This document shows positions 33,430 through 46,200 of a stretch of DNA of 64,000 nt, in pieces; position 1 is the stretch's first letter; every line of letters begins with the position of its first letter. Below the pieces are notes generated by a model. The model worked only from the letters and a program-made list of their open reading frames with translations, ran no database searches and was not told where the DNA came from. Origin of the DNA: Imbricaverruca yamaguchii (lineage: Eukaryota; Arthropoda; Thecostraca; Neoverrucidae); assembly GCA_034440575.1 (NCBI GenBank), contig JAOTOL010001645.1, positions 3,467,501 through 3,531,500 of the forward strand. The letters run 5' to 3'. The translations under genes and the position numbers were made by a program.

Positions 33430-35830
33430 GTCAAGCAGGCAAGAGAATCTCAGATGGCTGGTGTCAGGAAGACAGGAGACATCTCAGGTAATCGGTGTCA
33501 AGGAGGAAAGAGACACCTCGGACGGCTAGTATCAGCAAGACCGAGGCACCTCAAACGTTTAGTGTCGGGAAGACAAAGGCACTTCAGACGTCTTGTGTCA
33601 GGTGGGACAAGGGCTACCTCAGACAGACAGCTGGGGTAGACAAGACAGATGACGCCTCAGTCGGTTGGTGTCGAGTGACAAGAGACATCTCACATTACTA
33701 GTGTCAGGGAGATAAGAAGACACCTCGCACAACTGGTGTCAGGGAGACAAGAGACATCTGACACAGCTGGTGTCAGGGAACCACGAAACATATCACACAA
33801 CTGGTGTCAAGGGGACACTGGGCATCTCACACAACTGGTGTCAGGAGAGACACTAGGCATCTCACACAACTGGTGTCAGAGAGACACTAGACATCTCACA
33901 CAACTGGTGTCAGAAAGACACTAGGCATCTCACACAACTGGTGTCAAGGGGACACTGGGCATCTCACACAACTGGTGTCAGAGAGACACTAGGCATCTCA
34001 CACAACTGGTGTCAGGGATACACTAGGTATCTCACACAACTGGTGTCAGGGAGACAAGAGACACCTCGCACAACTGGTGCCAGGGAGACACTAGGTATCT
34101 CACACATCTGGTGTCAGGGAAACACTAGGCATCTCACACAACTGGTGTCAGGGAGACATTAGGCATCTCACACAACTGGTGTCAGGGAGACACTAGGCAT
34201 CTCACACAACTGGTGTCAGGGAGACACTAGGTATCTCACACAACTGGTGTCAGGGAGACAAGAGACACCTCGCACAACTGGTGTCAGGGAGACACTAGGT
34301 ATCTCACACATCTGGTGTCAGGGAAACACTAGGCATCTCACACAACTGGTGTCAGGGAGACACTAGGTATCTCACACAACTGGTGTCAGGGAGACACTAG
34401 GTATCTCACACAACTGGTGTCAGGGAGACACTAGGTATCTCACACAACTGGTGTCAGGGAGACACTAGGTATCTCACACAACTGGTGTCAGGGAGACACT
34501 AGGCATCTCACACAGCTGGTGTCAGGGAGACACTAGGTATCTCACACATCTGGTGTCAGGGAAACACTAGGCATCTCACACAACTGGTGTCAGGGAGACA
34601 TTAGGCATCTCACACAACTGGTGCCAGGGAGACACTAGTTATCTCACACAACTGGTGCCAGGGAGACACTAGGTATCTCACACAACTGGTGTCAGGGAGA
34701 AACACTAGGTATCTCACACAACTGGTGTCAGGGAGACAAGAGACACCTCGCACAACTGGTGCCAGGGAGACACTAGGTATCTCACACAACTGGTGTCAGG
34801 GAGACAATAGGTATCTCACACAACTGGTGTCAGGGAGACACTAGGTATCTCACACAACTGGTGTCAGGGAGACAAGAGACACATCGCACAACTGGTGCCA
34901 GGGAGACACTAGTTATCTCACACAACTGGTGTCAGGGGGATATTAGGCATCTCACACAGCTGGTGTCAGGGAGATACTAGGCATCTCACACAACTGGTGT
35001 CAGGGAGACACTAGGCATCTCACACAACTGGTGTCAGGGGGATATTAGGCATCTCACACAGCTGGTGTCAGGGAGATACTAGGCATCTCACACAACTGGT
35101 GTCAGGGAGACACTAGGCATCTCACACAACTGGTGTCAGAGGGATATTAGGCATCTCACACAACTGGTGTCAGGGAGACACTAGGCATCTCACACACTGG
35201 TGTCAGGGGGATATTAGGCATCTCACACAGCTGGTGTCAGGGGGATATTAGGCATCTCACACAACTGGTGTCAGGGAGACACTAGGCATCTCACACACTG
35301 GTGTCAGGGGGATATTAGGCATCTCACATAGCTGGTGTCAGGGAGATACTAGGCATCTCACACAACTGGTGTCAGTGAGACACTAGGCATCTCACACAAC
35401 TGGTGTCAGGGGGATATTAGGCATCTCACACAGCTGGTGTCAGGGGGATATTAGGCATCTCACACAACTGGTGTCAGGGAGATACTAGGCATCTCACACA
35501 ACTGGTGTCAGGGAGACAATATGTATCTCACACAACTGGTGTCAGGGAGACACTAGGTATCTCACGCAGCTGTTGTCAGGTGAGATAAGATGGATCTCGG
35601 ATGGCTGTTGTCAGGGATGCAAGTAACATCTGAGACGGCTGGTGTAGGAAAAGCAAGGAGCATCTTCCACGATTGGTGTTGGAAAGTCAGAGGGTACCTC
35701 ACACATCTGGTGTAGGGATGTTAGTGGGTGCCTCACGTGACTCGTGTAGGAAAGTCCGGTTGTAACTCACACGCCCTGTGTTGGGAAGATAAAAGACTTC
35801 AGACTGGTGGTGTAGGAGAGATGCTTAAGC
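33430..35830. repeat. 34-bp minisatellite, ~60 clean copies with decaying edges
   Basis: The unit is cacacaactggtgtcaggga + gacactaggcatct. Edges (33430-33750, 35570-35830) are degenerate; the core is homogeneous. Higher-order blocks recur: a cctcgcac / catctgg / gaaacact trimer at about 34060, 34265 and partly 34535, and a 102-bp ggatattagg trimer at 34930-35160. Confidence 0.95.
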
Positions 35831-36414
35831 CAGAGACGGAGATGGTAGCGATTCGTACTTTTAATGGCGCTTAACTTTGTAGAGGAGTTGGCTGTAATAA
35901 AGGTGTTTCACAGTATACGTCTCACATTGCAATAATGCAACGGGTGTGTCTGCGGCTACTTCAATCAGAGGAGCACCCCAGGCCCTCCCCTCCTCTCACT
36001 AGCGAAGGAAAGCGATATTTGTGCAACGTAAATAAATAAATGAAACATCCTGAGCTTCATGACATAAAGTGCCGGCAATACATAAATGCCGGCTTGGCGT
36101 TTGGAATGGTTTGAGTTAAAATGATTTGAGTATAGTTCTATTCTTTTATTAGCAAAATCGTGGTCGCGCCACGCACTGATCGGCCTGGACGCGCCTCTTA
36201 CTGCGCTACTGTAGCAGTACAATGTGCTGCTGCAGAGTAGCCATCGTAAAGGGTGCCTGGTGAATGCCTAGCTGATGCTATCTTGGCAGCTCATGAATCA
36301 ACACGTAAGCGATTTTTTGTACTGACCAGTTTATAGTGCGTGTGCTTTAATCATTTACGTCGGTGCACACTAAAACTCTGTCTCAGAAGTATCTTCTAAT
36401 TGGTGGATGCTTGG

Positions 36415-36600
36415 CGGAACAAGGTCTCCGACCAGAAAAAGAACTAAGTGGCTCTGCAAGTTATCTAAAAGTATTGAAGACATGAACATCCATTTGGTCG
36501 GATTGTTTCTCAGGCCTTCAGTATTATCACATCACGTCAAGAGGAAGACTGGTGTTTGGAATGTACCGATTTATAACTCGCTAGTCGAATAAACCATTCA
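36415..36600. repeat. Dispersed repeat, right partner of 32455-32655
   Basis: See the left partner for shared blocks. A shorter related piece (ggcgtttggaatgg) lies at about 36096. Confidence 0.6.
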
Positions 36601-36624
36601 CCAGGGATGGCGAACTATAAAATG

Positions 36625-36750
36625 TTTTTGAGCCCTGGTGTTGCTCCGCCAATGCTATTGGACCCTAGCGTTGCTCCGTCAATGTTGTTGGGCCTTGGTG
36701 TTGATTAGCCAACGCTACTGAACCCTGGCGTTGCTCAGTCAAGGACATTT
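36625..36750. repeat. ~36-bp degenerate tandem repeat, 3-4 copies
   Basis: Copies read gccctggtgttgctccgcca, accctagcgttgctccgtca, gccttggtgttgattagcca and accctggcgttgctcagtca. Confidence 0.7.
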
Positions 36751-38382
36751 GGTTGAGGGAGCTGTCACTTGGATACAAAGTTATCACTATCTCCAATCTA
36801 TATTGTTCCCCAATAGTCAATGGGTAAAAACATGGTTCAGAGCCATTCAAAGCTACTTCTTGCAGCTTTCATTCATGCAAATGGTGCCTATGTTGATTGT
36901 AGAAGCGCTCCACGAGATAGCAAAGCTGCCGGGAACGTTGTGTAATCCGTGCACGTGTGAGCTTATCTCGCTCATCAGAAGAGAATGAGCAATGCAACTG
37001 CGAGCTTGACCGAGTGCTGACACCACGTGACAGACCTCCGGGCGGACCGGGATTAGTCACAGCTGCGGAATTTCCTGAGCCAGCGGCGCCCGCTGCAGCC
37101 GGCGCAGCCGCGGTGCGCTACAATTCGCCACCCCGCGGGGCATGTGCAACCGAGTGGACGGATCCGACCACCTCTCCACCTCTCTCCGGCGCCGTTCGGA
37201 CGTGACCGGTCAAGGTCACCTGCGGACGACCGGCGCACGACTGGTGCAGGTCGCCGCGCTCTGGTCTGCACGTGTCGGGAACACATTGGGGCGTTGATCA
37301 CGGGCGCGCAGCCGACAGCGGGCAAACGGCAGACAGACCATTCCCGGCACCGGAGCTCGATGCGCAGTCCTTTCTCTGCATCCACTTGAGCGTGGTCGGT
37401 CGAGATTTCACGGCGTGCGTTGATTGGCGATAAACCGCTCCGTGTTTATCTTCACGCTCCACATGTCTACCGGAACGATTTAGAATTGAAGTGTGCCGAC
37501 GGTTGATAATTAGCCCGCCGTGGTGAGGAAGGTGAGGCAGGGTGAGGAAGGTGAAGCGGGTGGGATGGGCGAGACGAGTGAGATGGTGTGAGGATGAGTG
37601 AGGAGAGACGAGGCGGGCGAAGCGGGAGGGGGGGGGGCGGTGTGATCCAGAGCAGAGCGGGACACGGCAAGGCGAGGAAGGGTGAGAATGCGTGAGCTAG
37701 ATTATGGATGCGCAGGCGGGATAAGGCTGGATCAGAAAATGGAAGTGAGACAAAGTGGGACAGCGTGGGCCAGGGTTCAGTGAGGTAAGGCGGGGTATGA
37801 AGGAATCAGCAGTGGGGCGGAGAAGACAGGGTGTTAAAAGGTGAGCCAGAGTAAGGCGGGTTCAAGCTTCTGTTGAGCTCAGTGTACACGTTTGAGGCGG
37901 GCCAGTCGGGTGAGGCGGGTGGGGCGGGCGCTCCGATGGCCGGTCATCAGCAGGCAGGTCGCATGGCTGGCCGGCGCGGCGGGGATGAGACAAGTGACGA
38001 GGTGGGGCGGCGGAGGCGCACCTCCAGTAGAACGGTTACTCGGTGACTCGCCCACCACCGCCGTCGAAACACTGCACACGAGGTAGTGGAGCTGCATCAA
38101 AGCTGGCATCACCCCTGGCCAGGGACCGTCTCTGTCCCGGAGCAAAATCTGAGAACACCACCAAGCCATGCATCTGGTGAGGGAGAGGAGGTAGGGGCGT
38201 GCCGAAGGCATTGTGACCTCATTGCACAACGGAAAAGGCAGACGTGAATACAACACCTCAAGGTTCTAGAGAACAAACTTGTGTTCTCTTCTTTGTGGTG
38301 GTTACTCTGAACATGGGTCTCCGGACCTTATCTAGAGAAAATCAATTAAATTTCCACCTCTAACACCACTGGACTGGTCGGA
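36751..38382. other. Mixed region with GC-rich segment 37020-37400, no gene confirmed
   Basis: 37020-37400 is CpG-rich with open frames on both strands and could be an exon or promoter island, but I see no conserved peptide. 37500-37900 is a purine-rich gaggcggg/gtgag-type low-complexity strand. Confidence 0.35.
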
Positions 38383-39345
38383 ACCGGGCCCCTGCCGAGC
38401 TCACTAGCGGTCCGGCCCTAGGCTATACGTGCTGCCCGACACCGGGCCCCTGCCGAGCTCACTAGCGGTCCGGCCCTGGGCTATACGTGCTGCCCAACAC
38501 CGGGCCCCTGTCAGGCTCACTAGCGGTCCGGCCCTGGGCTATACGTGCTGCCCAACACCGGGCCCCTGCCGAGCTCACTAGCAGTCCGGCCCTGGGCTAT
38601 ACGCGCTGCCCGACATCGGGCCCCTGCCGAGCTCACTAGCGGTCCGGCCCTGGGCTATACGTGCTGCCCGACACCGGGCCCCTGCCGAGCTCACTAGCGG
38701 TCCGGCCCTGGGCTATACGTGCTGCCCGACACCGGGCCCCTGCCGAGCTCACTAGCGGTCCGGCCCTGGGCTATACGTGCTGCCCGACACCGGGCCCCTG
38801 CCGAGCTCACTAGCAGTCCGGCCCTGGGCTATACGCGCTGCCCGACACCGGGCCCCTGCCGAGCTCACTAGCGGTCCGGCCCTGGGCTATACGTGCTGCC
38901 CGACACCGGGCCCCTGCCGAGCTCACTAGCGGTCCGGCCCTGGGCTATACGTGCTGCCCGACACCGGGCCCCTGCCGAGCTCACTAGCGGTCCGGCCCTG
39001 GGCTATACGTGCTGCCCGACACCGGGCCCCTGCCGAGCTCACTAGCGGTCCGGCCCTGGGCTATACGTGCTGCCCGACACCGGGCCCCTCCCGAGCCCCC
39101 CAACGGGCCGGGCCTGGGCTTAGGCCCGACACCGGGCCCCTGCCGAGCTCACTAGCTGGCAGGTCCTGGGCTATACGTGCTGCCCGACACCGGGTCCCTG
39201 CCGAGCTCACTAGCGGTCCGGCCCTGGGCTATACGTGCTGCCCGACACCGGGCCCCTGCCGAGCTCACACGGCCTGGGCTATACGTGCTGCCCGACACCG
39301 GGCCCCTGCCAAGCTCACTAGCGGTCCGGCCCTGGTTATGCGCAG
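38383..39345. repeat. 58-bp minisatellite, ~16 copies
   Basis: The unit is accgggcccctgccgagctc + actagcggtccggccctggg + ctatacgtgctgcccgac. One degenerate unit (about 39087-39135) sits among near-identical ones. The right edge ends at cctggttatgcgcag. Confidence 0.95.
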
Positions 39346-39481
39346 AACGGGACCGACCACGTTCATTCTCAGTCGAGGTCAGAGCACGACCTCTTGGAAA
39401 ATGAAGAAAAATTCGGGAATAACTACATCCTCTACTACCATGGTGGCAGAACACATGCACGATTGCAGATTGAAAGATCAG
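39346..39481 (+). CDS. Weak candidate exon at the right edge of the 58-bp array
   Basis: It follows an AG (ttatgcgcag) that forms the array edge and ends at atcag/gtcaat. One frame is open over 45 codons with a protein-like composition (HDLLENEEKFGNNYILYYHG, then RTHARLQIERSG). I do not recognise it. A second frame is also open, and the acceptor lacks a strong pyrimidine tract. Confidence 0.2.
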
Positions 39482-39649
39482 GTCAATGCTAGCTCTCCTT
39501 TTTTGTCAACGTTAACGTTAGGGCATGCTTTCTGACCGATGCTTGATATTGTGGATATTACGAACATACTAAGCATCATGCAGCGAACTATCTAAAACAT
39601 TTAACTCTGTCTCGAAAAAATGGCTCTCGAAAAGGAGCTGCCGATGGTC

Positions 39650-40015
39650 ATAGACGGATCCAGAAATTTGCATGGGAGAGGGGCGATTGATTCGAGGGGC
39701 GCCAATTCCTCGAAGGGACGCTATTGCGAAAAATCCCTGGAGGGGCGCCTTCGGATGAAAAGTTCGTTGAACAATGAGTTGGGAGGTGGATGCATTCGAG
39801 CATCTAGGAGTACCTTTTCATCTCAGGGGATGCCTTTTACTCTGAGAGAGGCGTCCTTGATTGACAATTTTGTTGGGTGTGTGAATGGTGGGTGTATTCG
39901 AGCCTGACATAAATGGTGCCTCTTCTCTGCCAGAGAAGCTCCTTTCCATGGAAGGGGAGGGTCGAGCCCCTCGAACCCTCACCGTTCCATCTCCCCTTGT
40001 GTCCGCCCCTGTTGA
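39650..40015. mobile_element. MITE-like element built of GGGGCGCC/GGGACGC blocks
   Basis: It begins agacggatccagaaatttgc and ends tgtgtccgcccctg (reverse complement caggggcggacaca). The interior alternates short inverted GC blocks with cgttgaacaa..ggtgcattcgagc-like segments also seen at 28400-28530, so the two are probably one family. Confidence 0.45.
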
Positions 40016-40133
40016 CAATGCCCGTGAGTGTTGTCCCTGCGTGGATGGTAGACTGTCACCATGTATATCGTTCAGGGCTCCCAGGCTGATGGCTGTCTAC
40101 CGTCTCGGGTTACCGGAGATCGTGTTGTTGCAG

Positions 40134-40204
40134 GCGTCACACTGACCTAGTACCCGCCGGGCTGTGGTGCAGCAGCGACGTGACGCGTCACGGGCCGCCA
40201 CCAG
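40134..40204 (+). CDS. Weak candidate exon at the left edge of the 48-bp array
   Basis: The acceptor gtgttgttgcag and a strong donor CACCAG/GTGAGG enclose 71 nt with one open frame (RHTDLVPAGLWCSSDVTRHG). Inner array copies read CAGCAG/GCGAGG, so GT is present only at the edge copy. The peptide is not recognised. Confidence 0.2.
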
Positions 40205-40970
40205 GTGAGGCAGTCACGCCGAGCAGCGGGCGTGGCCGCCAGCAGGCGAGGCAGCGCACAGTCACGCCGAGCAGCGGGCGTGGCCGCCAGCAGGCGAGGC
40301 AGCGCACAGTCACGCCGAGCAGCGGGCGTGGCCGCCAGCAGGCGAGGCAGCGCACAGTCACGCCGAGCAGCGGGCGTGGCCGCCAGCAGGCGAGGCAGCG
40401 CACAGTCACGCCGAGCAGCGGGCGTGGCCACCAGCAGGCGAGGCAGCGCACAGTCACGCCGAGCAGCGGGCGTGGCCACCAGCAGGCGAGACAGCGCACA
40501 GTCACGCCGAGCAACAGGTGCGGCCGCCAGCAGGCGAGGCAGCGCACAGTCACGCCGAGCAGCACGGGCGTGGCCGCCACAGCAGGCGAGACAGCGCACA
40601 GTCACGCCGAGCAGCGGGCGTGGCCAGGGGACAGCGCCGAAGCCGCAGGCGCAGCGCACATCCCGACGCGGGCGTGGCCGCCAGCAGGCGAGGCAGCGCA
40701 CAGTCACGCCGAGCGGCGGGCGTGGCCGCCAGCAGGCGAGGCAGCGCACAGTCACGCCGAGCAGCGGGCGTGGCCACCAGCAGGCGAGGCAGCGCACAGT
40801 CACGCCGAGCAGCGGGCGTGGCCGCCAGCAGGCGAGGCAGCGCACAGTCACGCCGAGCAGCGGGCGTGGCCGCCAGCAGGCGAGGCAGCGCACAGTCACG
40901 CCGAGCAGCGGGCGTGGCCGCCAGCAGGCGAGGCAGCGCACAGTCACGCCGAGCAGCGGGCCACTGGCTG
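40201..40970. repeat. 48-bp minisatellite, ~16 copies
   Basis: The unit is gcagcgcacagtcacgccga + gcagcgggcgtggccgccag + caggcgag. 48 is a multiple of three, so frames stay open over hundreds of codons on both strands. There is no codon-level selection: variants change residues freely in every frame. Confidence 0.95.
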
Positions 40971-41079
40971 GCGAGGTAACGCAGTCACGCCATGCAGCAG
41001 GCGCGACTCGACAGGTGGCCGGTGGGCTGTTCGGCCGAGTGATAACACCCGGAGGTGGCATGAGAGAACCGAGGAACGG

Positions 41080-41252
41080 AGACAGAGAAAGAGCGCGAGC
41101 GAGAGCGAAAGCGATAGAGAACGATAGAACGCGAGCGAGCGCGAAGGTGATAGAGAGCGAGAGCCAGAGCGAGAGAGAGAGGGGGAGAGAGAGAAAGAGA
41201 GAGAGAGAGAGCGACATAGGGAGCAAGAGCGGAATAGAGAGATGAAGCGACG

Positions 41253-41298
<46 letters not shown>

Positions 41299-41328
41299 AA
41301 AGAGCGAGAATGGAGAGATGGAGCGACG

Positions 41329-41390
<62 letters not shown>

Positions 41391-41396
41391 AGGGAT
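41080..41396. repeat. (GA)n / GAGCGA low-complexity tract
   Basis: It grades from gagcgagagcgaaagc into pure (GA)n at about 41260-41296 and 41333-41383, with a short internal duplication (gaga..tggagcgacggcgagag). Confidence 0.93.
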
Positions 41397-42864
<1,468 letters not shown>

Positions 42865-43130
42865 GAATATTTTTGAGCAGGGTTTCTTTTTACACATACA
42901 TAATTGAATGCGGAAGCGTTCTCTGCATTTGTCTTCTTATTGACGGGTTCTAGTTTTCGGACGCATCATCTATTATAATCTGTAAGATTACATACAATAT
43001 CCCTAAGCTGGGATATTTTATATATCCTCAAAATATATATATATACATATATATGTATATATCTATATATGTATATATCTATATATGTATATATGTATAC
43101 ATGTATATATGTATATATATATATACATAT

Positions 43131-44915
43131 GAAACGACAAAATTTGTGCTAGATTGCATTTTCAGTGAGGATTAGAGCATTTATTTTGGAATACTCCTGC
43201 AGTCTTGTTTATTTCTATCTAAAACTTTAAAACTTAAGACAAAAAGGTAAAAAAATAACAACATATAACCCAAAAGCTGAAATCTTATGACTTCAATCGC
43301 CATATTTCATGGTTTTGGTACCTGCTTTAAAAAAATATTGCATACTTTACGGCGGACACAGAAGACAACGAAAAACTATTAGAATGCTCAACCAGATCTT
43401 TGAGTACAATTGAATCAATTTAGTACAGATCAGTAGAGTACAATTGAAGAGGGTTCTTCAAAACTCCAGAAGTTTCCAAAACGTCACACGTGTATGCATT
43501 GGAATCTATATGCATTTATTATGCTTAAACCGTTGCCCCAATATCGATAAAACGATTGAAAAAATGCAATTAAACGTCTGAAGGACAAGCGTCTCGGATG
43601 GGCAACTGTATTTTGGCCTGCCAATGCACGTAGCATTTGGTATTTTGGTCTTCAAATGTGCGGACTTTGGAAATTGATGGGAAATAAACCTTTTCTAAGA
43701 TTGCAGACAGCACGGAGCTTCATATATATTATCGAGTGGGTGTATATATCCAAAGTACGATGAGATCGATGCGCATTGCTAAGTTCAACGATATACTCTT
43801 TAGCGAGAGATGATTTACTATTAGAGGATTTACCATTGGAGAGACTTTAACTAACCAAAAGAGATAAGGCGCTTCACTAATCTGGAGCTACACTAACAGC
43901 ATGAACACAATCTGGAAGTTTCAAGAACCCACTTGATGACGCCCTAATGTCCTTTGCATCTGCCTCTACCTGGCTCACGCCATACATGAACGGTGAAGAT
44001 AATGGTAACTTCGGAGTGCTGGAGGAACTGCTGGAGGAAATACACTCGCAACCACAGCAAAGGACATGAAAAGTATGTTTTCCATGGGAAAATTTTATCT
44101 TTTCCACACAGCAGGCTACTCGACGCCAGAAAATACTCCTCCTTTAGTGCTAGCTTGTCCGTTAAGATCATCCTTGCTGCGCCTCCGGTACGGATGGAAC
44201 AAGTTTGTTAACGTTCTTACACCACGTGAGGTAGAATGTCACCCTATAATCAAAGGCGCAAATCAACATTGTAATCAACGGTCTAGATTACGGTAGCGTT
44301 CACTTACAAGCCCGCTTCAACGTGATAATAACGTTAAGAAATGGCTGACATAGTCGCTCTGCCAAACAAGTCCTACACGTCCGCGTTGTACGCACTCACA
44401 GCGCTTCGAACGGCTGCGTGAAGCGCACTCCCAGTGAACGGTGGTGTACCCGCAGATCAGAAGAAAGTGGGTCAAGCACTGCAGTGACCTGCTATCGGCT
44501 GGTTACTTGGTTGGTAAAACTGGCTGAGCAGCGGACAAACAATGGCGCAGCGAGGGCACTGGGTGGGTAGATTCTGACAACACGAGGCCACGGATTCACC
44601 AAGTCGCCTAACCAGTCAGGTGACAAGCAGGTCACCGTAGCCATGGGCGCTTTCATGGAGCAGACGTCGGAAGGTCACAGGGTCAGCTTTAGATGCTTGG
44701 GTGGAAAACAACACACATCTGGGAAGACAGCACGCATCTATCATACGCAGCCATGTATTTTATCCGGCATGTGATTTTTCTCCGGCTGACAAAATCTACA
44801 ACTTATAAATCTACACTATATAGCATGTAGTGAATCTTGCAGAAGCTTTAAGCTTGCGCTGATATGGGTACTAATGAAAACAGAAAATGGATTATTTTTT
44901 GCATGCAAATTATAT
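43131..44915. other. AT-rich unique region, no gene seen
   Basis: No supported coding, RNA or repeat feature. Confidence 0.4.
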
Positions 44916-44940
44916 TCAAGTATATATACACATATATATG

Positions 44941-44990
<50 letters not shown>

Positions 44991-45052
44991 CACACACACA
45001 TATATATGTATACATAGGTGTGTGTGTGGGGGGGGGGGGGTACGTGTGTGTA
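44916..45052. repeat. (TA)n/(CA)n microsatellite with G13 tract
   Basis: tatacatata-type repeats to about 45015, then gtgtgtgtggggggggg at 45018-45040. Confidence 0.93.
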
Positions 45053-45259
45053 TGCATCCGATTTGCAATTTTCGTGAAAAAGATAATGGTATTTTAAAGG
45101 ACAACTGACGTCTTATTGCGAATGCATTTGACCACCTCGGATCACCATGACAACTCCAGCAACCACACAAACCACGGGGACGCAGCGGTGAGTGGCATCA
45201 GGGAGTGTCTGGATGCGGGTGCCAACGTCACACCGCAGAAACTGTTCACAGCGCGCCGC

Positions 45260-46200
45260 GCCAGCTAGCAGAGTGCGCGCTCACCACTCGGCTATCACGC
45301 CGCGACAGCCGGCAGAGTCCCAGGTGCGCGCTCACCACTCGACTATCGCGCCGCACCAGCCAGCAGAAGCCAAGGTGCGCACTCACCACTCGGCTATCAC
45401 GCCGCACCAGCCAGCAGAGGCCCAGGTGCGCCCCTCCGCCGCACCAGCCAGCAGAGTCCCAGGTGCCCTCACGCCGCACCAGCCAGCAGAGTCCCAGGTG
45501 CGCGCTCACCACTCGGCTATCGCGCCGCACCAGCCAGCAGAGTCCCAGGTGCGCGCTCACCACTCGGCTATCGCGCCGCACCAGCCAGCAGAGTCCCAGG
45601 TGCGCACTCACCACTCGGCTATCACGCCGCACCAGCCAGCAGAGTCCCAGGTGCGCGCTCACCACTCGGCTATCGCGCCGCACCAGCCAGCAGAGGCCCA
45701 GGTGCCCGCTCACCACTCGGCTATGGCGCCGCACCAGCCAGCAGAGGCCCAGGTGCCCGCTCACCACTCGGCTATCGCGCCGCACCAGCCAGCAGAGAGT
45801 CCCAGGTGCGCGCTCACCACTCGGCTATCGCGCCGCACCAGCCAGCAGAGTCCCAGGTGCGCGCTCACCACTCGGCTATCGCGCCGCACCAGCCAGCAGA
45901 GGCCCAGGTGCCCGCTCACCACTCGGCTATCGCGCCGCACCAGCCAGCAGAGGCCCAGGTGCCCACTCACCACTCGGCTATCGCGCCGCACCAGCCAGCA
46001 GAGTCCCAGGTGCCCGCTCACCACTCGGCTATGGCGCCGCACCAGCCAGCAGAGTCCCAGGTGCGCGCTCACCACTCGGCTATGGCGCCGCACCAGCCAG
46101 CAGAGTCCCAGGTGCGCGCTCACCACTCGGCTATCGCGCCGCACCAGCCGGCAGAAGCCAAGGTGCCCGCTCACCACTCGGCTATCGCGCCGCACCAGTG
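45260..46200. repeat. 51-bp minisatellite, ~18 copies
   Basis: The unit is gagtcccaggtgcgcgctca + ccactcggctatcgcgccgc + accagccagca. Several frames are open through the whole array (over 300 codons) because 51 is divisible by three and stops are absent. Conflicting frames argue against coding. Confidence 0.95.

Noticed and set aside
33430..35570. CRISPR array (regular ~34-bp repeats)
   Set aside because: There are no unique spacers; the whole unit repeats, and the genome is clearly eukaryotic with spliced genes.
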